Below, one piece after another: positions 22,844 to 34,324 of a DNA stretch of 64,000 bases. The stretch is taken from assembly GCA_037903475.1 (NCBI GenBank), contig JBAJFG010000445.1, forward strand, positions 1 through 64,000, written 5' to 3'. Source of the DNA: Ancylostoma caninum. Taxonomy: Eukaryota > Nematoda > Chromadorea > Rhabditida > Ancylostomatidae. The position numbers and the translations under genes are program-made. Position 1 is the first letter of the stretch; each line of letters opens with the position of its first letter. The notes beneath the pieces are model-generated. The model saw only the letters and a list, made by a program, of their open reading frames with translations, ran no database searches and was not told where the DNA came from.

Positions 22844-22889
22844 TACCTGAGTAGTCAAGAAGGTCGAACATCCTACTCTGCTCATGTTC

Positions 22890-23255
22890 ATTGGCGATAC
22901 ATTTGGCAAGAGAGTGCGTTTGCGAATACATTTTAAGGGATAAAATTTTGCTTGACAATACGATTTACGAGAGAATGAGTGAAGAGCCTGTTTGAAGATA
23001 CATTTTACGAGTGTTTGGCGATACGAAAGGCAAGGTTTGCGTGGCGATACATTTTAAGGGTGTCTTGATGAAGCGTTTATTTCGTGGATGAATGTATGAA
23101 AAAACGCTTCATCAGAACACCCGTAAAATGTATCGCCACGCAAACATTGCCATTTGTATTGCCATGCAAATCTCGTCAAATGTATCGCCAACAGATTCTC
23201 TTGCCTTTTGTATCGCCAAATAGACTCTTCACTCATTCTCATCCTCTAAAATATA
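22890..23255. repeat. Inverted pair of GTATCGCCA arrays (copy D)
   Basis: On the left (22890-23065) the array reads GGCGATACATTT words; on the right (23105-23250) it reads AAATGTATCGCC words, so the two halves mirror each other. The centre is TTGATGAAGCGTTT...AAACGCTTCATCA at about 23068-23115. Together they can form a large hairpin. The right half is interrupted at 23255 by a transposon and resumes at 24194. Confidence 0.7.
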
Positions 23256-24191
23256 TTAGGTCGTTAAGTATGAAATGGCCGGTTTTGGATGAGAAGATTT
23301 CGAGTTCTGTTCCTAAAGCAAGATGCAGTATAAGATATACGGATATGCTCCCACACTATCTCCACAGCCTTGCCATCTTAACCGCCGCTGATTGGGCGCC
23401 AGCAGATTGGAAACATGGAAAGCTAGTAGCAATCAAGTGGCAGAGAGCGTTTCCAACATTATTTTGAAAACTCAAAATTTTCTCCAGCAAGATCTGAACA
23501 AATCCCCGAAAGGAGTTGTGGTCAAATAGAGCAAGGTTTGCCCAGTACATGAGTGGCAAGTGGGTCCCCACCCGTGCTCCTCTGGCTTACGCAGCGTAGA
23601 TTTGTAAAAAAAATGCTCAAAAATTGGCACACATTTTTGAGGGTCAAACTGGTAAAAATTCGTTTACCGAACCATTTTTAATGGTCATATTGCCTTGATT
23701 ATCTAAATATTACTGGATTATAAAGGACACACCTTGCTGCTTACACCAACATAGATTGACTCCTATCCGCTTCAGCTACGGCTTCCAGCTCATCGATATC
23801 CAGGTTCATCATAAGGCTCACTTTGGAGCTTCATGTCACCTGAGTGGAACTTCCCAAGCAAACGCTGTGCATTTACATTTACATTTCTTTACATTTACTA
23901 GCCAAATGTCCCTTAACACTACCCTGATGCTCCCAGCTTTCTCAGCTGTAATGGCTGGAAAATGGAACCTATGTTCCAAAACGACCCGATTTTTCGTCTT
24001 TGAGTAGTTCTACAAAAAATTCTTTCAAACAAAAATTTGAAAACTGATCGAAAACGCAGGAAGTGGTTTTGGAAAGAAGAGGTATCTTCATAATGAAGAT
24101 AAAGATGAGAAGAGATCTAGTAAATCCTCGAAGATAGGGTCTGTCAAACTGACTGCTCATAAAATCGGACATTTCATACTTGACGACCTAA
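23256..24191. mobile_element. 936-bp mariner-type element (non-autonomous) inside array D
   Basis: Both ends carry TTAGGTCGT(T/C)AAGTATGAAATG inverted repeats and are flanked by TA (23254-23255 and 24192-24193). Removing the element rejoins the array so that it matches the order of words in the 14.8-kb copy. I see no mariner transposase inside on either strand, so it is probably a deleted, non-autonomous member. Confidence 0.85.
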
Positions 24192-24193
24192 TA

Positions 24194-24247
24194 TGTATTG
24201 CCAAACACATTCTCTTGCCAAGTGTATCGCCACCAGACATCAGAGTA
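24194..24247. repeat. End of array D, displaced by the insertion
   Basis: TGTATTGCCAAACACATTCTC and GTATCGCCACCAGACATCAG match the right end of array A (14840-14885). This places the true right edge of the array repeat at about 24247. Confidence 0.7.
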
Positions 24248-24983
24248 ATATTTGAGTAAACAAATGTTTTTGAAGTATCAAACCGAGTATTTGAACAACC
24301 CTGATGTTCTACTTTTTCGACTGTTCCAATTTTTCAAACGAACGAATACTTCAAGATCTGAATAAGTATTTCAATATCATTCGAACGATTCGGTCAACAC
24401 ACTCCTGAGCAGACGCTCCTGCATGAGCTTAGGCCCATGACATATGTGCTTCACAGCGACACCGTCACGGTGGAGGAAACGAACGAATGTGATTGAAACA
24501 AAGTGTTACAAGCTCTCATATCTTCTCACTCATTTTGCATGGAATTGTGTGCTGGAATAGGAGCAATTGCTCGAATACTTTTGGTGTTGAACTGTCTCAG
24601 CGACGGCGTCGCTGTGTAGTATGACATGGGCCTTAGGTTAGCATAACAATGCATGTTTATGTGGTAATGTGTGGCTGCAAATGAACCTGAGGTGAATCAG
24701 AAGGACCACGAGTGTACATAATGAAATTCAATTTTAGACACAAGCACTCTCAATGTTTACAAATAACCTTCATAAATTGGCATTAGCATTCAACGCCATC
24801 AGCGCTGCAGTACTGACAGCTGTTGTTTATCACAATGGATGTTGATTGTTTCTCCACATTGTTTTGCATGACGTTATCTCTTAATTCATGGCAATATCTC
24901 TACATTTCTTTCTATCATTTCTACAAGTGTTGGCCGAACAGTGTGGTGTGGTTCGTTCTCTGGTAAATATCTGTGTTGCTGCC
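24248..24983. other. No gene seen
   Basis: No frame with splice or motif support occurs on either strand. A GACGGCGTCGCTGTG word near 24600 and AGCGACACCGTCACGG near 24456 form a loose inverted pair. Confidence 0.35.
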
Positions 24984-25205
24984 AGCATACCCTTCGAGGA
25001 GTATGGCACTTAGCGTCGCCATTGTCTGCCCGACTCCATTTTTCATGTTTTTTGTTTGTGGGTGTTCTAATATTGGTGAGTGACTACCCACATCCCAAAA
25101 ACATCAAAAATGAGTACAAATTGCCACTAATTCCATTAATATATCGTATGATGGAGTCGCTGTAGCGACGGCTATGCTAGGTGCTATACTCCTCCAGGAG
25201 CACAC
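24984..25205. repeat. Diverged GC-rich palindrome (second copy)
   Basis: ATACCCTTCGAGGAGTATGG...TTAGCGTCGCC at the left and its inverted relative (TAGCGACGGCTATGCTAGG...ATACTCCTCCAGGAG) at the right match the arms of the 22643-22843 palindrome. The inside is AT-rich, unlike that copy. Confidence 0.55.
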
Positions 25206-25216
25206 CTGTTGCCTAT

Positions 25217-25441
25217 AGGGCAATTTATACTAGCTGGGTACGTCAAATGCACAAATCCATTTGCGAAGGATTTCAAAGGAAGGCGGGCAACGTGTCATGT
25301 ACGTCCTCAATGAAAAGATTGCGCGGCCACCACGAGGCCGTAAACGCGTGCGCCTCAGCCGCTTCAACGATGCCTCTAGTTCTATCCTCCATCACAGAAA
25401 CGCAAGCCCGTCAAACGCACGCATCTAGTATAAACTGCCCT
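25217..25441. mobile_element. MITE with AGGGCAATTT.TACTAGCTG ends (copy A)
   Basis: The left end AGGGCAATTTATACTAGCTG and the inverted right end (AGGGCAGTTTATACTAGATG) delimit 225 bp. The inside shares CATTTGC.AAGG, ATGAAAAGA and CGTAAACGCGTGCG with a second copy at 27647-27872. It has no coding capacity and lies about 340 bp upstream of the plus-strand gene start. Confidence 0.75.
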
Positions 25442-25777
25442 CTCGTTTTCGAGACTTTTTGTGGGCGAGAGAATCGTTAGAGAACTTGGTTACAGTGACG
25501 TCTTTTTTTTTACAAAAATGATGAGAACCCCGTCCTTAAGCATCTTCTTTTATGTAATGTCCAAAATATTGCTCATTTGCCACTAATGGTCCTTGTGGCA
25601 GATGGGCATACCGACTTCTCCACACAAAAAATTTGCTTGAAAACTGGTCTTTTTGTTTTTTTTATGCAAGCCATTGTGATCAGCTCCTCTTGAGGACTCT
25701 TTTTGTGTAAAAACCTTGAAAGCGATTCTGAGGTGAGCAACTGCCTTTAAAATAGCGAAATTGAAGCAGTCATCACA

Positions 25778-28700
25778 ATGAAACCAGACAACAGCTCTGA
25801 TGGGATTCCTTCATTTTCTTTGCCTCAATGTGGTTCTCCGAGTCAGGCTTTCACTCTTTCAGCGGTAAGCGCACCAGCAGCTTATTAAAGGCACAGCATC
25901 AACCCAATTTTTAGGGAATGGAGAATGCATGGAAGCAAGAGCTCGTTGATCTTCAACGGTCCGCGCCAATGCGACGTTCGCATTCCTTCGATGAACTCAC
26001 TACGTACTCATTCACTCATCAGGAAAATGGAAGTGGATTTGCCAGACACGATGACACTCAGTTCCATGCAGAGGGTTGCACGACCTGTTATCCCTGCTCA
26101 ATGAGTGAATTGAATAGCTATGACGATTTTTGGGCTGGAGAAGATTGCTATCGTCACGTACACGAAGCTCCGTTGCAGGTGTGAATGTTTGTAAAGCTGC
26201 AATAGGCTATTAAAGTCGTAAAATCTTTTTTCATTGAGCAACGTTAGTTTTTTTAAAATTTCTTTTTGAGAAGTGATCCCGAAGAATTTAACTGGAAGGA
26301 AGGGGAATGTACCGTACGGTTCTTCCTAAATTCATCACCCTAATAGGCATTTGGGGCAATAATTCTTGAATCAACCTTTTTAGGAGGGTAGAACTCGTTT
26401 TAGTTTTGTCGAGTCGACGTGCCCATTTAACGTTTTCGAGCATTTTCGATTAGGCACAATCTGGGAAACTTGTACTGATTGCCGCCACGACCTGCGGGAC
26501 TTGCGGGTACGTGCCTGGCAGGCAACAGAAGGGGCGTAACCACAATTCTATGGACAGGATCTGCATACGCTGGTTTAAATCTTACAGAATTCCCAGAAAA
26601 TTTGTACACTAGGGTAAACTGACATGCCAAACACTAAGATCACGTTAATTTTGTGCCGTAATATAGATTTTCTGGAGTACGGTACAAAATCAGCTTTTAC
26701 CACTCATAAGGAGATCATTTCGCACACTGATGGCGACAAATGTACTGATTTTGAAAAAAGAAGCCTTTTCTGAGCATGTATAATCTCCTCAGAATTACCG
26801 ATACGGAAGTGTCTCTCACTATATGCAGATGCGACAGAGTCACGAACTTTGAAAATTTTGAGGCTTTCAAGTAAAACAATTGAAATCGGTTTGAATTTGT
26901 ATGTCATTAAAAAATTCAAATTACAGCTTTATTTAACTTTAAATACCTTATAGCGTTCATCACCTTGTACACTGTATTGGAACTCTGCCAACTCTCGACG
27001 CAGCTATTTACGAGCCACGCCCCTTTCTTGCGCGCGCTGCATTGCGTGTGTATCCGCAGGCGATGTGACGGCATGTCCTCGAATCTTAACGCGTGTTTTC
27101 CAACCATCCGTGTGTAAAGCGGAGAAGAAAACACGAATGATTTCCGCAAGCAATGTTGCTGATCGTAAAAGGTTAATTTTGTCTTCCGTTCTGAAGGCAG
27201 CACTCATTCTTTGCATATAGCACAGAGGTATTCTTTTATTCTTCATAGCGCTTTATTTGCAACGGAACGAATGATGTCGTACTACATTCGCGGAGAGTTC
27301 AGCGGTTCTCTCAATCTTCTCATGTATCCTTTTCGTCAAGTCCAACATTGCCCTGCCTGCCTGTTGGGATATTCTGCGTCGGCAAGCCACAACTCTCAAC
27401 CTTATCCGCCTCAAACCCTCATCTCAAACGCACCAACAACGATCGAAATTTAGTTCCTTCATTGAGGCATCGTGGCCAGCTCTCCGTTCTTAAGCTAAAC
27501 TTGATCGAACTATAAACCTATGGTAGAGATTAAGGCGATTCGCTGAAGGAAGTTTGAAGCCATGAGTAACTATTAATTTGAAGCCAAACTAGTTAGCTCA
27601 TCACAGGTACTCTGAGTGTCCTTAGGTCTAAATCTGAACAAATTGTAGGGCAATTTCTACTAGCTGCGTGCGTCAGTCGCGCATCAGTCGCACGCATCCA
27701 TTTGCAAGGGTTTTTCCATGAAGACCGGTCAACCGGCATGTGCATCTTCAATGAAAAGAACGCGCGACCCCCGCGAGGACGTAAACGCGTGCGTCTGAGA
27801 TGCGGGTGGGCCCTATCCTTCATCATATAGACGCACGCGCGTCAGTCGCACGCATCCAGTATAAACTTCCCTTATGTATGTCATATATCATCGACAACTT
27901 GGTGATCCTTGTGGTATTCATGCTCACCGCTGATACTGTACCTCCTATGGGGGGGGGGAGTGGGGCTGAGCGTCTCATGCTAGAGTTACTAAATACTTCT
28001 TAGCCAGAATGAGATAAATATATTCCACTGAACCAGCATATTCACTGCATATACGGACAACATAAGTCCAAGAGTCTAACGTGCCACCATCTGAATCCAA
28101 GTTATCTGGCACACATTTCCTAGAGCTGGAGCCCTCCAAAACAGGAGACAGAGGAGACAGACATTCAACCACAAGGAACACCTCGGTTCCCTACGGATAG
28201 TGAGTTCCATTTTATTTTGCTGTAGATGTGCAGTATTTTAATGGGGTTGCGATATCATTGCCTGACAAATGAGAACTTTGAGGTGTGACGGACGCAGGGT
28301 TTTGTTTCTAATGAACCAAAATTCGATTTATTGTGAACTCGGGTGATCTTGACTCGGTCGTTTGTGTCTTAGCGCTTTGAAGCTCAAACTAATCCGAGGA
28401 TTGTCTGTTTTCCAATCTCTCGTAGGCGGAGCAGCTTGATCAGCCTTCCAGTTAGAAATAAGCTTACCGTGTGGTGCTGAACAAATCGGAATTTCTGCTG
28501 TTGGTCTTGCTAGCAAACAATAAGTAGACAGCAAATGTATCCCATTTCAGGGAAGCCAGATGGGCTGGAAGACAAACCTGAGGAGAATATGTTCGTTTCA
28601 GTCATTTATACACCGTGAATTTCTTTCGAAAAGTTGACTATTACTTCCAGAATCGAGAACGGAAGGATCGTTGCTGGCATTTTGCTTGTGGGTCTTGCCT

Positions 28701-29223
28701 CCGTTCTGATTTGTTCCCTGTGGTCGCTGATACGGCTGCTTCCGCTCGTCGCCATCCCAGCACTATGCTTCTATCGCAAGAATTTCATCTGCGAGGATCC
28801 ATCGTGAGGTGTACTATATAATAGTTTCTAGAAGAGCTTGAGTTTCACTTTTTTTAGGTTGAATAATCAAAACTTGGTCCCCAAGACTGGAAACGAAAAT
28901 GAAAGTGTGTTCTATTTATCTGTTGATGAAGTGCACATGTAAAGCAGATCTATCGAATCTAGGAGGAAAGTTGCTGGTGGAATCCATGGACGACATCACT
29001 ATTCGTGAAAGGATCACGGATTTGGAGAGGCAAAATGAACGACTTGTACTTGAACTGGAGAAGCAGAGGCAAACCACGGAGGCGCTGCTGCGGCAGGTCC
29101 GAGTCATACTTTCATGAAGGTCCTGGATGTCAGTAAACATTCATACTTTAGCTCGAAGATTTCACGTCAAGAAGTTATGGCGCAGAATCCAGAATTGAAA
29201 GCGATTCTCCTCAAGCAGTGTAG
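25778..29223 (+). CDS. Unrecognised gene: membrane segment plus C-terminal coiled coil, about 298 aa
   Basis: Exons are 25778-25864, 25915-26178, 28124-28199, 28551-28614, 28651-28803, 28858-28904, 28963-29096 and 29152-29223. All borders are GT-AG and every phase matches, which makes chance unlikely. The start ATG opens MKPDNSSDG; exon 2 has MRRSHSFDEL. Residues about 169-205 are strongly hydrophobic (IVAGILLVGLASVLICSLWS, then LLPLVAIPALCFY), one long or two close membrane spans. Residues about 239-275 form a charged coiled coil (ITDLERQNERLVLELEKQRQ). The tail ends ESDSPQAV. A membrane-anchored adaptor-like protein is possible but I do not recognise a family. The large intron 26179-28123 holds MITE copy B. 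The 36-bp intron at 28615-28650 and the donor GTCCGA at 29097 are the weakest joins. Confidence 0.7.
27647..27872. mobile_element. MITE with AGGGCAATTT.TACTAGCTG ends (copy B)
   Basis: It starts AGGGCAATTTCTACTAGCTG and ends with the inverted relative (CCAGTATAAACTTCCCT), 226 bp. It shares its inner blocks with copy A at 25217-25441 and lies in the long intron of the plus-strand gene. Extra GTCAGTCGC(A/G)C repeats near both ends distinguish it from copy A. Confidence 0.75.
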
Positions 29224-29437
29224 GAACACGAGGAACTTAGCTATTTGTAACCAAATTCCATCAAGATCTTCTCCAGTAACATTTCCAGATCGCCATTAAA
29301 AACCATTTTAAGCCATACTTCTCCTTCATTTACTGTACAATAAACGGATAAAATGTATGATTTATGCAACACAGATGAAATGCTATGAGATTTCGATATA
29401 GAAAAGGATCTGGGAGGATTTCGTTCCGCTCTTCTGC

Positions 29438-32400
29438 TTATTTCGCATAGAATCTTGCCCACGTGAAGCGAGGGACTTTCCTGAGACATTCAGCAGTTTT
29501 CAGCAGACGCATTGACCAGGTGTTGGTGTTTAGCTGAAAATGGGAGTAGAAAATCCTGTGATTTTTTTTTGCGTTGGGTATGTACATACTACAGACGGAC
29601 ATTTTGATGAAAGACGATGGTAGCCTTCCAAAGAAGCACTTGTTCTCGTTGTTGTAGGCAAGAAACTACAGATCTAAAGTGAAAGAAAAATAACGCACAC
29701 TACTCACCTCTATGTATCGTCTCACACGAAGCATCACTCCATTGTCTTTATCCTCTTCTATCGTATCGCTGTACACAAGAGTACAAACTGGATGAGGCCA
29801 TTCTGAGAAAAAAATGCACTCAAAAAGTGTTCAGGGTAGTCATGAGCTCATTCAAAAACACAGACGTATCTCCAAATACGCGGTGATTATTTAATCAGAA
29901 TTTTTTTGGAAGCGGGAAACTTCGTAGGACTCGGAATATCTCGAGAGTCCACTGTTATGCGATGTGATGTGAGTCCACTGATGCACAGTACTTAGTATGG
30001 TCCCAACACGATTCTGCAGCCACGGAGTCCGTCTATCTTTTCGATAAGGACCATATACAGTAGCGAGCAAAAAGATTGCAACTTTTGGTTTTTCGCCTGT
30101 AACTTTGTTCAAAGCAGAGCATGAGTGCCCAAATTTTTATGGGAGTTCTTAATACTCATGCGAGACAGGAAAAAATTAGAGCCTGCCCATTCCACTGTTT
30201 TTTCTGTTTTTTAAGAAAAATTTATTTCGCAGAAGTCGAAATCTGTGATTTGGCACCATCGACAACGTCTCGTGAAATGACGTCTATCGTTGGTATCTGA
30301 CCACGCTTTGGTTCCTTGATGCAGAATCAACCCGTATACGCTAGGAAATATGCATCCGTACACCAATGGTTGACATACGCAAAGTCCACTTGAGGTTACT
30401 TCAGCAGTGATCCTCTATGAATGTATCTGTCAGCCTTGTTCCTTCTATCGGCTCTGTTTAGAAAGGAAAGGTACTGCTGACGCTTCCACAAGTTTAGCTA
30501 CGAGTATTCGGTTTTAATGCAGTTCATTGCTCTCTCGGAATTCCGAAATATTCTTGCTGATTTCAGTGCACCCAATTGTGCACATCACGGAAAATAAGTT
30601 TTGGAATTTTTTCTGTCGCTGGGGGCAAGATGCCTCAACGATCCCGTTAGTGATAAAGATGCTACAGGGTTCCTACAATATTGTCGTGCACACTTGGATA
30701 CATGCCGCCTTGGATTTATCGAAAGAGGACTACTCAAAGTGAGCAGTGCCGGTCATTAAGATGAGTGCACGTGCCCCCTTGCTCCACACACGAACTTTCT
30801 CAGTTGATCCGGAGCCTTTTACTCTAGAAATGTCTCGTTTAGTTCACCTAATCCAAATCAAGCTAAATTAGCCGATTTGCAATGTTCCAAGTTACAATAT
30901 CCCGCTTCGGTGGTGTCTCATATATTTCATTGCACCTTTGTAAGACTTATCTCATCAAATCCAAGGCGGCATGTATCCAAGTGTGCACGACAATATTCTA
31001 GGAACCCTAGAATATTGTCTTATCAAACTTTATCACTGATGGGGTCGTTGAGGCGTCTTGCCCTGAGACAGAAAAAAATCCCAAAACTTATTTTCCGTGA
31101 TGTGCACAATTGGGTGCACTGAAATCAGCAAGAATATTTCGGAGTTCCGAGAGAGTAATGAACTACATTGAAACCGAATACTCGGAACTAAACTTGTGGA
31201 AGCGTCAGCAGTACCTTTCCCTTCTAAACAAAGCCGATAGAAGGAACAAGGCTGACAGATACATTCATAGAGGATCACTGCTGAAGTAACCTCAAGTGGA
31301 CTTTGCGTATGTCAACCATTGGTGTACGGATGCATATTTCCTAGCGTATACGGGTTGATTCTGCATCAAGGAACCAAAGCGTGGTCAGATACCAACGATA
31401 GACGTCATTTCACGAGACGTTGTCGATGGTGCCAAATCACAGATTTCGACTTCTGCGAAATAAATTTTTCTTAAAAAACAGAAAAACAGTGGAATGGGCA
31501 GGCTCTAATTTTTTCCTGTCTCGCCTGAGGATTCACAACTCCCATAAAAATTTGGGCACTCATGCTCTGCTTTGAACAAAGTTACAGACGAAAAACCAAA
31601 AGTTGCAAAAATCTTTTTGCTCGCTACTCTATGTATGCGTCTGCACTACCTGGATAAAGTGATCGCAGGTTAACGTTTTATCCCCTCTCTTCCCACCTCT
31701 TAGCTGATGGTCGTCATATAGCAGCGGCTAATCATTACTAATGTGTTTTTTCTTAATTTTCAATAGAAATTCAAACATTCGGCTGTTGCCCGAGTTACTA
31801 TTTGGTTACTTTTTCCATGTGCTTCACTGCTTTGACCTTTGGGATCAATATAATAGGTTGTGAACGAGATATGGGTCATTCCCGGAAATTCCCTCCGAAA
31901 AGGCCATTTCCTCTTCTAGCTCATTCTCGGAAGTACTGTTCTGTGGCCATCAAATCACCCGATCATGCTTGCTGCTGGAGAATGGTTTCAGAAGTAAAAA
32001 GGCGGCTTTATATTCTTTCCTGTCATGAGCTACTGCGCAGCACCTTGGCCAGTACTGAGATACATAACAAAACTGTGCATTCAAGGAGAGTACTACCAAA
32101 TATTTCACAATTTGCCATCGGCGAACTTGTTTCGAGTGTGAAGATATGGGCTTTTGTGAAGCAGCGCCTGAGATTGCAGGAAAACGACAAGATCGGTAAA
32201 CCTTGCTGAACACACCAACTTTACACACCAAGTTTTCCACTCTTCTCAGCACAAAGCCCTGTTCTGAACAAATGCGCCTTCCCAAATCGTAGTTCTTTTA
32301 TTCTCCAGACTTGCTCTTTCCAAAACGAGGTAGATAGTGAGGCTCTCGTTGAAAGACAAAGTTGACAAGAAAATCTGCATTTGAAATAGTTCAGTGGCCT

Positions 32401-32713
32401 CAAAAAGTCAGAAAACGAACCATTATGGAAAAGGCCAACGTGGAAAACAACGTACCAAGTTTTTTATTCAAAAAGTCGACGAGAATTTGACGTTCTTGGT
32501 GATTAAGCTGAGAGTTGGCGTAAAAGCAATTGAGCATTGCGAGCACTTGTTGGTGCTGATCGACCACCTGAATACAGGAACCTTCAACGTAATATTCATT
32601 GTGGAGACAAGAAAATAGCTATCATGGTGTTTTTCCGAAAAAAAAGAAGGAATTTTTACGTCACAAAGACGAAAACTAAATGCGAAGGACTGCTGAGAAA
32701 GGCCTTCCTCAAC
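29438..32713 (-). CDS. Unrecognised multi-exon gene, 3' part, convergent with the plus-strand gene
   Basis: I do not recognise this protein. Minus-strand exons with matching phase: 32660-32713 (VEEGLSQQSFAF...), 32456-32567 (HQQVLAMLNCFYANSQ...DFLNKKL), 32311-32374 (FLVNFVFQREPHYLPRFGKS), 32229-32263, 32097-32167 (HSKQVRRWQIVKYL), probably 32044-32072, then 29708-29802 (WPHPVCTLVYSDTIEEDKDN) and 29438-29533 (TWSMRLLKTAECLR...WARFYAK, stop TAA). Donors include GTACGT, GTAGTA and GTGAGT. The link across 29803-32043 is not established: the phases at the two sides differ, so at least one exon is missing or lost there, and that intron carries the 30058-31629 foldback. The gene end lies only 215 bp from the end of the plus-strand gene. 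Upstream exons are not identified. Confidence 0.6.
29940..30055. mobile_element. Right-end fragment of the CAGTCCTTGTC MITE family
   Basis: ATTCTGCAGCCACGG and CCGTCTATCTTTTCGATAAGG match the inside and right end of the MITE at 16343-16522. The left end is missing. The foldback element starts directly after it at a TA. Confidence 0.6.
30058..31629. mobile_element. 1.57-kb foldback element with about 650-bp inverted arms
   Basis: AGTAGCGAGCAAAAAGATTG at the left is inverted at the right end and TA flanks both sides (30056-30057, 31630-31631), as for Tc1/mariner elements. The arms (about 30058-30715 and 30960-31629) are nearly identical inverted copies over their whole length, leaving a loop of about 245 bp. 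No transposase is visible; open frames such as EIFLLISVHPIVHITENKFW occur in both arms because of the symmetry. It lies in an intron of the minus-strand gene, so the transcript would contain a long double-stranded hairpin. Confidence 0.9.
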
Positions 32714-33147
32714 CTACATGCGAACATCATTCTCAACCATAAACAAGTAGTTGTAGAGCCAAATCAGCGTGCGTGTGTCAGAAGTGTGTCCCAGCTTATT
32801 CTCCAGTATGTATCGCACGTCTGACGCACGCACGCACGCGTTGCTCGTCATAGCAGCGCGAGAGTGCTGAACGAATAATGTATGAGACATACTCGATATC
32901 TAACCTTATTGAACTAATTGATTTCATTCGATTTTCGTTGAGTCAATACTCTAAACAAACGTAGTCATTCTCTTTCAGTTGTGGGCCCTTCTCTGGTACT
33001 GCGTCGCGCCCACGGACTGTAAACACCAGCGTGCGCAGCATCAGGCATTTTGTCATCTTGAACTTGGCAAGAAACCGCCAAGCATAGATTGTAAGATGCT
33101 GTAAGATGCCGAGTCATTCCAACACGTTGTTGACCTCCTTATATTAA
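32714..33147. other. Intergenic or intronic, one half of a diverged direct repeat
   Basis: GCAGCATCAGGCATTTTGTC and TTGAACTTGGCAAGAAACCGCC at 33035-33080 recur diverged at 33608-33655 (GTAGCATCAGGCTGTTTTGC, TTGAACTTGG). This direct repeat flanks the TTAA element between them. No exon is supported. Confidence 0.4.
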
Positions 33148-33567
33148 AGGCAGCACTCACGGACATTTTTGGGTTGAAGATTTCGCGGTATATCGGGGTT
33201 TTTGGGGACGATGAACTCATTGACAACGATGAAGTTGCGTGAAACACGCGAAAAACACAGAAAATGACGGTGGCATTTCATGTGTGTCGGTAGCGCGGAC
33301 GAGTGTTCCGTGATGGGTCCCGGCACGGAACCCTGCAAATGGTACGAATTTCATGAACATGCCCCCACTGAACCACATGCGCACACCCTGTCAACGGCGT
33401 TAGGTGGCGCGACGGAACCCTAATGTCCAGAGCAGCAGATGTGTCAACGGAGTATCTTCGCAGGTAGGCGGCCATTCAAGGTGTTCAACTTGCTATTGCG
33501 ATTGTCCAGCGGCCAACTACATGGTAAGCCACTCATTTCAGAAGTGAAAATTTCCTTGAGTGCTGCT
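33148..33567. mobile_element. TTAA-flanked palindrome-type element (diverged copy)
   Basis: It starts TTAA then AGGCAGCACTCACGG and shares with the element at 34919-35329 (other orientation) the blocks TTCGCGG, GGGGTTTTTGGGGA and GCGGACGAGTGTTCCG. The right end (CTTGAGTGCTGCTGAA) is a decayed inverted terminal repeat, so that border is approximate. Confidence 0.55.
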
Positions 33568-34324
33568 GAACTGTGAGCAGACGTCTACGGGCACTTACAA
33601 CCCGCACTCGTAGCATCAGGCTGTTTTGCCTTTTTGAACTTGGAAAAAAACTGCCAAAAATTGTTGGAGAGATGCCTTGACTCACTCTGGCACCTATTTA
33701 GCCACCTTGGGTCAAAGAGGATCTGTTCTTCCTTAGGAAAAACCTGGAACAGCAGCTTTCTAGACACTTTTATCGAGCGAGGGTGATAAGTGTCCGATAA
33801 CCGAGCTGTTGGATGATGACGAGTTATGTTGAAAGTAGGACAGTAAAAACAAGCCAAGGCCCGTATGCACGAGTATCCCCGCTGGGGAGGGGGAGAGGAT
33901 CGAAAACGCTGTCCAGCATTGCACCCCTGTAAGTTCTCCATGGATCCCTTACAGATGCATGCAGTGTTGGCCCGCCTGTACTTCTCTTGTATGTTCAGGA
34001 GGCGAGAAGATTTTCAGGATGGAGAGGACGCATATCCTCTGTGCTGAGTTGGGGGGGGGGATCGGTGGCGATCGCGTTACCTGACCAACTTAGACTCAGA
34101 CAGGACTGGTCCAAGGCGAATACATCTTCGTATATTAGTTCATATTTCCTAAGAATTGGAAACTTTCGGATAATTGAATGGAAAGCGTCATCCTCCGCAT
34201 CCTCTTGCTCAGCGCTGGGGATAGAAGATCTTCTAAAGGAGGTGGAAATGCATTCTCTCTCTCAAGAAAATCTTACAGCTTTGTGAACATACAAGCGTAG
34301 GTGGTCCAAAAATTCACACGTATG

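Noticed and set aside
31033..31278. Frames sharing a 20-residue block in both arms of the 30-31.6 kb element
   Set aside because: The identity comes from inverted symmetry, not from a conserved protein; no transposase motif is present.
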